Notes under the pieces: generated by a model
What the model was told of the DNA's origin: nothing
What the model saw: the letters and a program-made list of their open reading frames with translations, nothing else
The model's database searches: none
Program-made: the position numbers and the translations under genes
Assembly: GCA_004553495.1 (NCBI GenBank)
Contig: SFLE01000005.1
Coordinates: 1 to 62,083 of the forward strand
Direction: 5' to 3'
DNA length: 62,083 nucleotides
From: Clostridiales bacterium
Lineage (GTDB): Bacteria; Bacillota; Clostridia; Oscillospirales; Oscillospiraceae
Shown: piece by piece, positions 15,499 through 24,278 of the stretch
How the letters are laid out: each line of letters begins with the position of its first letter
Numbering within the stretch: the first letter of the stretch is position 1

Positions 15499-16008
15499 TC
15501 ACACCAGCATTATGGCGAGCATCAGTCCGGATGCAGCGCCTATGCCGATATACATTCTTTTGTTTGCGCAAAGCCCGCTTTGAAGCTGACTCTGCTCGGT
15601 GGAAATGACTGTTATACAGCGCTCTATGGCGGCAGACTGCTCGGAGGCTTCATATCTTCCGAGCGTGCTTCCGAGTGACTTTAGGGCGAGCACTGAGCGC
15701 GGAGATATGCCCCTTAGTCCTTCCGCTACAGCACCGTCCCATATGCTGCCGAAACTGTTTTCACCCAGGTGCGTAAGCCCTTGCTTGAGATGCTCTGTAA
15801 ACGGTTCAATATACCTGACTTGTCCACACGAGATAAGCTCGATGATCTCATCCATGGGCGCTGAGCGCGAGCTTATCTCGCTTTTCATTATTCCGAGCAC
15901 GGCTATAAGTCCGGAGTATAGCCTGTCAAGCTGCGTAAGCGAACGCGCCTTTATGAGCCCCGCTGCGGTGCAGGCAAAAACTATTATGGATGCTCCGAGC
16001 CAGCTCAT
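15499..16008 (-). CDS. spoIIIAB: Stage III sporulation protein AB
   Basis: 169 residues. Membrane segments at the two ends (about 1-18 and 150-169, RMYIGIGAASGLMLAIMLV) enclose a helical domain that resembles the GspF fold of type II secretion systems, including LGENSFGSIWDGAV and LGRYEASEQSAAIERC. Partner of the SpoIIIAA ATPase. ATGA overlap with spoIIIAA. Confidence 0.92.
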   Translation of the reverse strand: MSWLGASIIVFACTAAGLIKARSLTQLDRLYSGLIAVLGIMKSEISSRSAPMDEIIELISCGQVRYIEPFTEHLKQGLTHLGENSFGSIWDGAVAEGLRGISPRSVLALKSLGSTLGRYEASEQSAAIERCITVISTEQSQLQSGLCANKRMYIGIGAASGLMLAIMLV

Positions 16009-16871
16009 GGCAGCACCTCGCAGCGGTAATGCCTGCGTCCGTTGTCGTTTTCAATGATTATGGCAAGTCCGAATATCCCCTCCTCAAGCAATTGCTTGTA
16101 CACGGGACGCTTTTCGAGCTCCTGTACACTTCCGGCGTGCGCGCTGGCGATTATCCGTACTCCGCATCCGGCAGCGGTCTGGGCGGCGGGAATATCCTCG
16201 GGCGAGGAAATTTCGTCAACAACGATGGTCTGCGGGTTCATGGCGCGCAGCAGCATCATTGCTGCCTCCGCCTTGGGGATACCGGTCATCACATCGCAGC
16301 AGTCACCGAGCTCAAACTGTGTTTTTCCCCTGTATACTGCCGCAAGCTCTCCCCGCTCGTCGGCAACAGCCACCCTGTTTCCCGATAAAGACAGCAGGCG
16401 TATACTCTCGCGCAGCAGGGTGGTTTTGCCGCCTCCCGGAGGAGACAGAATGAGTATGTTATCGGTTTTCCCGATAAGTGCGGTTTGCAGTACATCTTGT
16501 CCGCAGCCTTTTATCTCGTGGGGTATGCGGATGGATAGAGAGCTAATATCTCTTATTCCGGTGATTCTGCCGCTGTGAACGATGCCGCAGCCACAAACGC
16601 CTATCCGTATACCGCCGCGGCAGCTTATAAAGCCCTTTGCTATCTCAGGCTGTGCTGTGTGCACCGAGGCATTAGTCGCTTTTTCCACAACGCAGGCAAT
16701 ATCGCCGTCTGTAACTGACTGCTTACCTATGACTATCTCTCGCCCGTCAATGAGCGCCGTTGGCATAACGCCTGTCCTAAGCCTAAATTCCTCGGCGTTT
16801 TCATACTCTTTTCCGAGGACTGCTGCCGTTTTTGCCGGCAGCAGTCTCACAGCTTCATCGTATGCGTTCAT
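16005..16871 (-). CDS. spoIIIAA: Stage III sporulation protein AA, ATPase
   Basis: 288 residues. Secretion-type ATPase with Walker A PPGGGKT at 144-150 and Walker B-like TIVVDEISSPED further on; the N-terminal segment carries SCRGGIRIGVCG. It is the motor of the SpoIIIA complex in the mother cell. It starts 8 bp downstream of the SipL-like gene, so the operon probably begins with that gene, not with spoIIIAA. Confidence 0.95.
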   Translation of the reverse strand: MNAYDEAVRLLPAKTAAVLGKEYENAEEFRLRTGVMPTALIDGREIVIGKQSVTDGDIACVVEKATNASVHTAQPEIAKGFISCRGGIRIGVCGCGIVHSGRITGIRDISSLSIRIPHEIKGCGQDVLQTALIGKTDNILILSPPGGGKTTLLRESIRLLSLSGNRVAVADERGELAAVYRGKTQFELGDCCDVMTGIPKAEAAMMLLRAMNPQTIVVDEISSPEDIPAAQTAAGCGVRIIASAHAGSVQELEKRPVYKQLLEEGIFGLAIIIENDNGRRHYRCEVLP

Positions 16872-16879
16872 AGGCTCTC

Positions 16880-18355
16880 CTAAATGACCGGTATCAGCAG
16901 CAGTCTGCCGTCCGGTTCGCTGGTCTCTAGACCGTTTACCCTTTTGATGAGCTCAACATCGGATCCGAATTTTTTTGCAGCATCCCAAAGGTCACTGTCG
17001 TTCCATCGGCACATATATGCCGCCGCGCCGTTTCTTGCAAGCTCTTCCTCGAGCTCATCTACCTCGGATATAACGCTGAGCTTGCTTTTTGACACGGTGC
17101 TTGACTCAAGACATATGCTGACACTTGCGGAGACAGTATTCCCGTCAAAGCTGACGGAGCAGTCGGTGCACGCGGCATATATATGCTCAAAGCCGCCGCT
17201 CAGCTCCGCCTCGGCTCTGCCGCGGGCTCTGCATGAGCGCAGTGCTCCGTCAGCGTCTGTATATATCACATCGACATACACCGGAACGAGTACCTTGCCC
17301 TCGTCGTCGGAGAGCTCCGGATTCGATAAAACGGTATGTGAGCACGATACTGAGCTTATACCGTAATCCGAGCTGTATGTAAGCAGAACACTTACGCTTC
17401 TTTTTTCGCATGCCGTACCGTTTATGATCTCAAGGTCACTTTTGTTCAGCTCGAGAGCCTTTCTGCATGAATAAGCATCGCTTACATAGTCGATGCTCTG
17501 CTCCTGCACGCACACGACCTGCACCACAGCCCTAATGTCTGCGGAAAGCTTATTCTCAAACGATTCAAAATACTGACCTGTCACCATTGCAGTGGCGCTT
17601 ACCTCTGTTGCCGACGGCTCGTCGGGGAGCGTGAAAAGCTGAGAGAAAGCGAGGTAAAAGTGAACGGGCTGCAAGGTATCGGACACTATGTAAAGCGCTT
17701 CGATATCCATTCTTCCCTTTACAACGAGCTTGCTTCCGACGATCTCGCTGCCCTCTACTGAAGCGGTCGTGAATGCTTTTACAAATTCGCCGCCGTCAAC
17801 ACTTTCAGGTAACTGCAATTCATCCTCAAGGCTAAGAGACTTCTCGCCTGCAAGGGTGATGCTCTTATACTGCGCAGAGGCTGTTTTGAAAAACATTTTC
17901 TCCGGAACCGTGTCCGGAGCCTCCGTCCAGCTCATATCGGCATACTTATAGCAGCTCTGCTCCATGTTTATTACCGCGTTTATAGCGACCTTCCTCGGGT
18001 TTGACGCTCTTGCGTCCATGCTTATGCCGGTTATTCTTGAGACCGACACGGTCGTGCTGTCGGCGCCGGCGGTATCGAATGTGACCTCAAACGGGAAAGT
18101 TGAGCTTATAAAGCGTATCCCCTCGCCGCTTTCGGGCACATACAGCACCGTGGCATCAAGCTCGCCCGATATGCTTACCGCGTCCTGCCGAACATTCTTT
18201 TCGCGGATCCGGCACTGCTGACGGCAGCACAAAATGCGCTGAATGTCCTCCATCGTGTCGGGCACGATGATTTCCTCGCTTAGCTGTGAGCTTGACTGCG
18301 ACGAGCACAGCAGCTTATACTCGCTTTTTTCCCTGCATTTAAGTTCGACCTTCAT
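16880..18355 (-). CDS. sipL: SPOCS (DUF3794) and LysM protein, SipL-like
   Basis: 491 residues. At least two SPOCS/DUF3794 repeats are visible: EEIIVPDTMEDIQRILCCRQ (start near residue 28) through a beta-rich domain, and a second unit near 180-280. The last 50 residues (YMCRWNDSDLWDAAKKFGSDVELIKRVNGL) form a LysM-like module. C. difficile SipL has this layout and tethers the SpoIVA coat basement layer. The start at 18355 has AAGGAG 7 bases upstream. Lying just before spoIIIAA, it is probably transcribed with the spoIIIA operon. Confidence 0.8.
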   Translation of the reverse strand: MKVELKCREKSEYKLLCSSQSSSQLSEEIIVPDTMEDIQRILCCRQQCRIREKNVRQDAVSISGELDATVLYVPESGEGIRFISSTFPFEVTFDTAGADSTTVSVSRITGISMDARASNPRKVAINAVINMEQSCYKYADMSWTEAPDTVPEKMFFKTASAQYKSITLAGEKSLSLEDELQLPESVDGGEFVKAFTTASVEGSEIVGSKLVVKGRMDIEALYIVSDTLQPVHFYLAFSQLFTLPDEPSATEVSATAMVTGQYFESFENKLSADIRAVVQVVCVQEQSIDYVSDAYSCRKALELNKSDLEIINGTACEKRSVSVLLTYSSDYGISSVSCSHTVLSNPELSDDEGKVLVPVYVDVIYTDADGALRSCRARGRAEAELSGGFEHIYAACTDCSVSFDGNTVSASVSICLESSTVSKSKLSVISEVDELEEELARNGAAAYMCRWNDSDLWDAAKKFGSDVELIKRVNGLETSEPDGRLLLIPVI

Positions 18356-18385
18356 GGCATTTCTCCTTAAAATCATGCTTTGTAC

Positions 18386-18414
18386 AGACTATGCCGGACT
18401 TGCCTTAGTTATTA
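18386..18414 (-). promoter_or_regulatory. Candidate sigma-E promoter for sipL-spoIIIA
   Basis: On the minus strand TAATAAC (18408-18414) and CATAGTCT (18386-18393) are 14 bp apart, compared with sigma-E consensus KMATATT and CATACAMT. Five of seven and six of eight positions fit. B. subtilis spoIIIA is driven by sigma-E, so the placement is reasonable, but the match is only partial. Confidence 0.35.
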
Positions 18415-18423
18415 CACCGGTTC

Positions 18424-18612
18424 TTACCTGCAGCGATAAAGCCATATGCCGAGGCATATAAGCGCCGCGGCGAGCATGAACCACCAAAACTGTGTCGGAA
18501 GAATAAGCGACAGGATTATGATGACTCCCGAGATTATCGCCAATGCAGCAAACAGCGCACATGGACCTTTACGCAAAAAACCGCCCCCAGCACACGCGTT
18601 TTTTATAAACAC
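18424..18612 (-). CDS. Small two-segment membrane protein
   Basis: 62 residues. A basic N-terminus (FLRKGP) is followed by two hydrophobic segments (about 19-40 and 44-58) with the aromatic turn LPTQFWWFML, ending LYRCR. It lies between rsgA and sipL where B. subtilis has rpe and thiN. No domain I can name. The frame begins with GTG at 18612 without a convincing ribosome-binding site; an internal TTG near residue 13 is an alternative start. It looks genuine because of its membrane layout and snug position. Confidence 0.55.
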   Translation of the reverse strand: MFIKNACAGGGFLRKGPCALFAALAIISGVIIILSLILPTQFWWFMLAAALICLGIWLYRCR

Positions 18613-18636
18613 TATGCCGGGGACGGCTTTATTATT

Positions 18637-19512
18637 CTATTTGTTTTCCCAAAACTTATTCTTTGAGATCATGTCGTACAGTCTTACATACGAATCATAT
18701 CTGCTTTTTCTTATCTTCCCCTCATGCAGCGCCTGAGTTACGGCGCAGCCGGGCTCCTTGAGATGGGCACAGTCGGCAAAGCGGCAGGAACCGATATGCG
18801 GCTTAAACTCTCTGAAATCATATTGCAGATGCTGTTTTTCAATGGTCTGCATCATCTCAATCTCAAACGATGCAAAGCCCGGTGTGTCGGCAATGAATGT
18901 GCCCTCACCGGCATCAAATAGTTCGACATGGCGCGTTGTGTGTCTGCCTCTGCCAAGCTTTTCACTCACTTCGCCTACGGGGAGCTTGAGTTCTGGCAGC
19001 ATTGCGTTCAAAATACTTGATTTTCCGACACCGGAGTTGCCGGTGAAAGCGCATATCCTGCCGCGCAGAAGCTCTTTGAGCTCATCAATGCCTTCGCCGG
19101 TCTCGGCGCTGACTCGCAATGTCTCAAATCCGGAGGATGAGTATATGGAATACAGCTCATCGGCGGGGTCAATATCCGTTTTGTTTATGCACACGATCAG
19201 CTCACAACCCGCTTCCTCCGTTATAACAGACACTCTGTCTATTAAAAACGGGCCTGTTATTGGATTTGTGTTGGCCGCTATAAACACGAGGGCATCTATA
19301 TTCGCAACCGCGGGGCGAATGAAGAAGTTTGATCTTTCATGCACGCCGGTGACATAGCCCTTTGTTCCGTCGGCATCGAAGCTGACGGCATCGCCTACAA
19401 GCGGAGATGTGCCATCGAGACGAAATTTGCCCCTTGCCCTGCACTCGTACACATTGCCCTGCGCGGCTACATAGTAAAAGCCGCTGAGAGCCTTGATTAT
19501 GATACCTTCCAT
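18637..19512 (-). CDS. rsgA: Ribosome small subunit-dependent GTPase A
   Basis: 291 residues. Circularly permuted GTPase that matures the 30S subunit. Order: OB fold (1-65), G4 CINKTD, then G1 GNSGVGKSS, switch region GRGRHTTRH and G3 DTPGFASFE, followed by the zinc segment CRFADCAHLKEPGC. Starts one base after the prkC stop. The prpC-prkC-rsgA order is conserved across Firmicutes and supports a link between PASTA-kinase signalling and ribosome assembly. Confidence 0.96.
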   Translation of the reverse strand: MEGIIIKALSGFYYVAAQGNVYECRARGKFRLDGTSPLVGDAVSFDADGTKGYVTGVHERSNFFIRPAVANIDALVFIAANTNPITGPFLIDRVSVITEEAGCELIVCINKTDIDPADELYSIYSSSGFETLRVSAETGEGIDELKELLRGRICAFTGNSGVGKSSILNAMLPELKLPVGEVSEKLGRGRHTTRHVELFDAGEGTFIADTPGFASFEIEMMQTIEKQHLQYDFREFKPHIGSCRFADCAHLKEPGCAVTQALHEGKIRKSRYDSYVRLYDMISKNKFWENK

Positions 19513-21189
19513 TTAGCCTCCGCTTCCGGACGAGATGGTGAAATTTATCTTAGTGTGCTCCTCGACCTGCGTTCCGGCGGCTACATTCTGGTCTATGACC
19601 GTTCCAGCCTCGAGGTCGCTTTCAGCAGTAGTTATGGTGCCTACGCTGAGCTTGCTGCTTTCGATCTTCGCTATGGCAGCGTCCTTGGTCAGTCCCTTGA
19701 GCTGCGGCATCTGAGTCATGACTATTTCGGGCCCCGTGCTTATAACGATCTTTACCTCGGAATCCTCGTCGGCTGCAGCTCCCGCTACAGGCTCGGTGCT
19801 TATGACATAGCCCTTTGTTATACTGTCAGACGGTGCCTGAGTAATGGAATACCTGAATCCGGCATCCTGAATGCTGCTTATAGCCTCATCCTTATCCAGA
19901 TTTATAATATTAGGGACTTTAAGCAGCCGCTTTTGATCGTCAACGGTCTCCGCTGCGCAGATGAGCTCTATCTCTATCTTATCGCCCTTGGAGCCTATCG
20001 TCTTGTCCTTTCCGGCTTCCGGAGTCTGCGAGAGGATAATCCCGTATTCATGCTCAAGATCGACCTTGAAAGTGACCTTGAAATCATATATCTGCTTATT
20101 ATCCTTATCGTTTATGACATCCTCATAGTACCTGCCGACGAAATTATCGACCTTGACATTTACAGGGTCTGAAAACATATCCTTGATAATATAGCCGTAA
20201 AGAAATACGAAGACGACGACAATGAATATCAGCACCGCGAGAAAACCGGTCTTGAACGCGAGCTTTCCGCCGCGTTTGCGTTTTTTAGGCTTTTCAACCG
20301 GCTTATCGTCAATAAGTATGGAGTCGGTATCCTCAAGTATGTGGTTTGCAAGGCTCTGATTTTTAAACTGCTCGAGATCATCAAGAAGCTCTCCCGCCGT
20401 CTGATATCGCGTGTCAATGTCGGAATCCATGGCTTTGAGGCATATCCGTTCAAGCTCCTCGGGCACATCGGGCGCTATCTCGCGGGGATTGACCGCCTGG
20501 GTGTTCATATGCATGACGGCGACCTCAACATCGGAGTTGCCTACATACGGCAGCTTTCCTGTGAGCATCTCATACATGACGATACCGAGCGAATATATAT
20601 CGCTGCGTGCATCGGGAGCAGCGCCTCTCGCCTGCTCAGGCGCTATATAGTGGACAGAGCCAACGGTCTCGCCGTTGCTTTCCTCAATGTCATTTTGCAG
20701 TGAGGCGATACCGAAGTCTGCGACCTTTATCATCCCATCCTTGAGCAGCATGATATTCTGAGGCTTTATGTCACGGTGGATTATGCCCTTTCCGTGGGCA
20801 TGCTCAAGAGCCTTGGCGATCTGTATGGCAAAATCAAGCGCCTCGGATGGGTCGAGCGCGCCCTTTTGCCGCAGGTACTCCTTGAGCGTTATGCCGTCTA
20901 TGAGCTCCATGACTATATATTCAACATCATCGCTGTGGCTGACATCGTAAACAGAGACGATATTCGGATGAGAAAGCATGGCAACCGCCTGCGATTCAGC
21001 GCGAAAACGCCTTCTGAACTCCTCGTTTGCGGCGGTCTCATCCCGCATTATCTTAACGGCATCGTATCTGTTGAGTCTGTGACACAGCGCCTTATATACA
21101 TTTGCCATGCCGCCGGAGCCTATGAGCTCAATTACCTCATAGCGCCCGTCAAGCAGCTTACCTATATATTTGTCAGTACTGTTTTTCAT
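19513..21189 (-). CDS. prkC: PASTA-domain serine/threonine protein kinase PrkC
   Basis: 558 residues. Kinase domain 18-280 with G-loop GSGGMANV (24-31), catalytic Lys46, HRD at 138-140 followed by KPQN, DFG and APEQ. A basic juxtamembrane stretch (KPKKRKRGGK) precedes one membrane segment near 315-340. The outside carries three PASTA repeats that bind muropeptides or lipid II. It senses cell-wall fragments and controls growth and germination in related bacteria. Start 21189 has GAGGG upstream. The cognate phosphatase gene prpC lies immediately upstream. Confidence 0.96.
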   Translation of the reverse strand: MKNSTDKYIGKLLDGRYEVIELIGSGGMANVYKALCHRLNRYDAVKIMRDETAANEEFRRRFRAESQAVAMLSHPNIVSVYDVSHSDDVEYIVMELIDGITLKEYLRQKGALDPSEALDFAIQIAKALEHAHGKGIIHRDIKPQNIMLLKDGMIKVADFGIASLQNDIEESNGETVGSVHYIAPEQARGAAPDARSDIYSLGIVMYEMLTGKLPYVGNSDVEVAVMHMNTQAVNPREIAPDVPEELERICLKAMDSDIDTRYQTAGELLDDLEQFKNQSLANHILEDTDSILIDDKPVEKPKKRKRGGKLAFKTGFLAVLIFIVVVFVFLYGYIIKDMFSDPVNVKVDNFVGRYYEDVINDKDNKQIYDFKVTFKVDLEHEYGIILSQTPEAGKDKTIGSKGDKIEIELICAAETVDDQKRLLKVPNIINLDKDEAISSIQDAGFRYSITQAPSDSITKGYVISTEPVAGAAADEDSEVKIVISTGPEIVMTQMPQLKGLTKDAAIAKIESSKLSVGTITTAESDLEAGTVIDQNVAAGTQVEEHTKINFTISSGSGG

Positions 21190-21206
21190 ATTGGCACCCT
21201 CGAATG

Positions 21207-21944
21207 TCAAGTTTTAACAAGCACGATAGACACATTGTCCCTCGCACCGCGCTCAAGCGCAAGCTTCATAAGCTTTCTGCAAACATCATCAGGCAGAGCG
21301 TTTTCGGTGTAATAGTCGTGGATCTCCTTATCGGTGACCATGTTGCTCAGTCCATCCGAGCAGAGCAGAATGCCGTCGCCCTTGGCAAGCGGGCATTCAA
21401 AATAATCAGACTCAACGCTGCAATCGACTCCGAGAGCACGCGTGATAATATTCTTCTTTGGGTGATGCAGAGCCTCCTCGGGGGTTATCGCCCCCATGGA
21501 TACAAGCTCCTGAACATACGAATGGTCGCAGCTTATCTGCTTTATGCCCTCTTTTGTCAGGTGATAGGCGCGGCTGTCGCCAACATTGACGAGATAGGCC
21601 TTGCGGCGGGCGATTATGCCGCCGACAAGAGTGGTGCCCATACCGTCGTAATTTGCGTCGAAGCGGGAGTATTCATAGACAACGCCGTTTGCCTCGTCGC
21701 AGCTATCCTTCAGCAGCTTTTCCTGGTTTCCCATGAAAAGGCGCGGAGCCGCAAGGCTGTCATAAACACGGCTGACAAACTCCTTGCTCGAAAGACGGCT
21801 TGCGAGGTCTCCGGCTTTTGCGCCTCCCATACCGTCGCAGATGACCGCGACGACGCAGTTTCTCTTGTCGCAGTTTTCGATTATATAGCTGTCCTGATTT
21901 TCGCTTCTGACCTTACCCTTGTCAGTGATCCCGAAACTTCTCAT
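21207..21944 (-). CDS. prpC: PP2C-type serine/threonine phosphatase PrpC
   Basis: 245 residues. Metal-dependent phosphatase opposing PrkC. Metal ligands are in the SENQDSY and CDGMGGAKAGDLAS segments (about 14-45), in LLCSDGLSNMV and in GARDNVSIVLV. The start at 21944, one base after the rlmN stop, gives the standard MRSFGITDKGKVRSENQD N-terminus; a longer frame to 22028 only extends into rlmN. Confidence 0.95.
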   Translation of the reverse strand: MRSFGITDKGKVRSENQDSYIIENCDKRNCVVAVICDGMGGAKAGDLASRLSSKEFVSRVYDSLAAPRLFMGNQEKLLKDSCDEANGVVYEYSRFDANYDGMGTTLVGGIIARRKAYLVNVGDSRAYHLTKEGIKQISCDHSYVQELVSMGAITPEEALHHPKKNIITRALGVDCSVESDYFECPLAKGDGILLCSDGLSNMVTDKEIHDYYTENALPDDVCRKLMKLALERGARDNVSIVLVKT

Positions 21945-21945
21945 T

Positions 21946-22974
21946 TTATTTGTCCTTCTGCATCTTTCTGCGAAGCTGACCGCACGATGCATCCACATCG
22001 CCGCCGAGCTTACGCCGCACGGTGACATTAACGCCGTTTTCCTCGAGAACCTTTACAAAAGCTTTTATGTGCCCCTGTGTTGACGGGTGAAAGCGACTTT
22101 CCTCAACATGGTTCATAGGGATAAGGTTAACATGCGCGCTGACATACTTTGCTCTTTTCGCAAGCAGCTGCGCATGATATTCGGTGTCGTTAACGCCGTC
22201 TATCATTATATATTCAAAGGATATTCTGCGTCCGGTGCGCTCGTAATAGCGCTTGCAGCATTCCATGAGCTGCTCAACTCCCCTGCCGTGATTGGCAGGC
22301 ATTATCTTTGAGCGGGTCTCATCGTCCGGAGCATGCAGAGATACCGACAATGTCAATTGTAAATTAAGGTCCGCCAGTTTGTCAAACATTTCTGTAAGCC
22401 CGCAGGTGGAAAGCGATATATGGCGCATGCCGATATTCATACCGTCGGGCGAATTTACGAGCTTTAGAAACCTTACCACATTGTCAAAATTATCGAGCGG
22501 CTCGCCGATGCCCATGAGAACGATATTAGAGATCGTCCTTCCCGAATCGAGCTGCGAAAACATGACCTCCTCGAGAATTTCCCTCGCCTCAAGACCTCTG
22601 ACAAGGCCGCCTATCGTCGATGCGCAGAAAGCGCATCCCTGACGGCAGCCGACCTGCGTTGAAACGCAGACGGTGTTTCCATGCTTATAGCTCATGACGA
22701 CGGTCTCGACCGCGTTTCCGTCGCTGAGCTCCCAAAGGTATTTTATTGTGCCGTCAAGCTTGGATACCTGCTTGCTGAGCACCTTGGGACGGTAAAGCGT
22801 GTAGTTCTCCTTGAGCTTTTCTCTGAGCGACTTTGGAATATCGCTCATCTCGTCTATATCGCCGATGCCTCTGCCGAGCCATTTAAACACCTGTTTTGCG
22901 CGGTATCTTGGCTCGCCGAGCTCACTTAACAGCTCCTCAAGCTCCTCCGGAAGCAGATTTCTCAGGTTTTCCAT
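21946..22974 (-). CDS. rlmN: 23S rRNA/tRNA adenine-C2 methyltransferase RlmN
   Basis: 342 residues. Radical SAM enzyme that methylates A2503 of 23S rRNA and A37 of some tRNAs. The cluster cysteines are C110, C114 and C117 (CRQGCAFC). The conserved MGIGEPLDNFDNV and NLIPMNHV segments are present, as is the late cysteine in GGDVDASCGQLRRK. ATG 22974 shares a base with the rsmB stop. The order rsmB-rlmN-prpC-prkC is standard. Confidence 0.96.
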   Translation of the reverse strand: MENLRNLLPEELEELLSELGEPRYRAKQVFKWLGRGIGDIDEMSDIPKSLREKLKENYTLYRPKVLSKQVSKLDGTIKYLWELSDGNAVETVVMSYKHGNTVCVSTQVGCRQGCAFCASTIGGLVRGLEAREILEEVMFSQLDSGRTISNIVLMGIGEPLDNFDNVVRFLKLVNSPDGMNIGMRHISLSTCGLTEMFDKLADLNLQLTLSVSLHAPDDETRSKIMPANHGRGVEQLMECCKRYYERTGRRISFEYIMIDGVNDTEYHAQLLAKRAKYVSAHVNLIPMNHVEESRFHPSTQGHIKAFVKVLEENGVNVTVRRKLGGDVDASCGQLRRKMQKDK

Positions 22975-24275
22975 TATTTTCTCCTCAGTTTACAGATAAA
23001 AAAGCCATCCGTGCCATGAATATCGCTCCAAAATGTCATATAGCCTTTGCCTGCTGTCTCGCCGTTGGGAAGCACAAAGCTCTCAGCGGAAAACTCAGGG
23101 TGCCTTTCTAAAAACGCAGTCACTATATCCTCGTTTTCCTCCTTGAGCAAGGTGCAGGTGGAATACACAAGCACACCTCCGAATCTGACGGCGCTTGACA
23201 GATTTTCGAGTATCGCTGCCTGGATCGGCGGAAGTCCGGCACTGTCGGTCTGCGGCTTAAATCGTATTTCCGGCTTTTTTCGTATGACACCGTAACCCGA
23301 GCACGGAACATCGGCGATTATGACATCATATTTATCGCTTACAGGCTCTCTTGCGTCACGCGCAAATGCGTTTATGGAGCTGAGTCCGAGCCTTTGCGCT
23401 CCGCTTTCAATGAGCCGTATCTTTTTCTCGTGAATATCGCAGGAATCTATGCTGCCGCGGTCCACCATAGCGATGGCAGCGGCAAAGCTCTTGCCTCCGG
23501 GGGCTGCACAGGCGTCAAGAACACGTGCGGTCTCATTGAGTTCCGCGCACAATGCAGCGCACTTGGCGGCAGGGTCCTGAACATAAAACAGTCCCTCATT
23601 AAAGCCCGGCATTGCTGTGACGCTTCCTGATACAGTGATGCAATCCGGCAGCCAAGGATGCTTTGAACAGACCACGCCAGCATTTTTGAGCATTTTCATA
23701 AGCTCGTCTGTGCCGGTCTTGATGGTGTTTACCTGCAAGGTGGTCTCCGGTGCGCTGTTATTTGCCTTTAAAAGCGCCTCGGCACCGTCGTAACCACGCC
23801 TATCGACCATATACTCGGCAAACCACAGCGGGTGGCTGTATTTTACCGACAAATACGAAGCGGTGCCCTCGTCCGGAATTTCCGGCAGCCTTTCGGCGCT
23901 GCCGAGCTTTCTCAAAACGGCGTTGCAGAAGCCGGCAGCCCTTGAATAGCCAAGCTTTTTACACAGCGACACTGCCTCGTTTACTGCGGCTGACACGGGT
24001 ATCTTGTCCATGAAAAGTATCTGATATGCCGCACAACGCAGAATATCCCGAACCTTTGGCTCAATCTTTGACGCGGATCTGCTGAAATGATCAATATAGA
24101 AATCGCAGAGGGTCATATTCTGGAGAACGCCGAGACTTATACCGACCGCCAGCGACATTGAACGGTCATCCAGCGCGTATTTAGTTTTCACGGTATCGGT
24201 CAGTGCCGACGACCATGCTCTGTCCCGCCTTACCCTTTCAAGGGCATAGACGGCGGCTTCTCTGGCTTTATCCAA
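22974..24275 (-). CDS. rsmB: 16S rRNA cytosine-C5 methyltransferase RsmB
   Basis: 433 residues. An N-terminal NusB-like RNA-binding domain (1-140, with DKIPVSAAVNEAVSLCKKLGYSRA... in pieces) is joined to a methyltransferase domain with DACAAPGGKSFAAA, ADVPCSGYGVIRKKPEIRF (first Cys) and VYSTCTLLKEENE (catalytic Cys). Modifies C967 of 16S rRNA in E. coli. Start is TTG at 24275 with GAGG upstream. Confidence 0.94.
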   Translation of the reverse strand: MDKAREAAVYALERVRRDRAWSSALTDTVKTKYALDDRSMSLAVGISLGVLQNMTLCDFYIDHFSRSASKIEPKVRDILRCAAYQILFMDKIPVSAAVNEAVSLCKKLGYSRAAGFCNAVLRKLGSAERLPEIPDEGTASYLSVKYSHPLWFAEYMVDRRGYDGAEALLKANNSAPETTLQVNTIKTGTDELMKMLKNAGVVCSKHPWLPDCITVSGSVTAMPGFNEGLFYVQDPAAKCAALCAELNETARVLDACAAPGGKSFAAAIAMVDRGSIDSCDIHEKKIRLIESGAQRLGLSSINAFARDAREPVSDKYDVIIADVPCSGYGVIRKKPEIRFKPQTDSAGLPPIQAAILENLSSAVRFGGVLVYSTCTLLKEENEDIVTAFLERHPEFSAESFVLPNGETAGKGYMTFWSDIHGTDGFFICKLRRK

Positions 24276-24278
24276 TGC

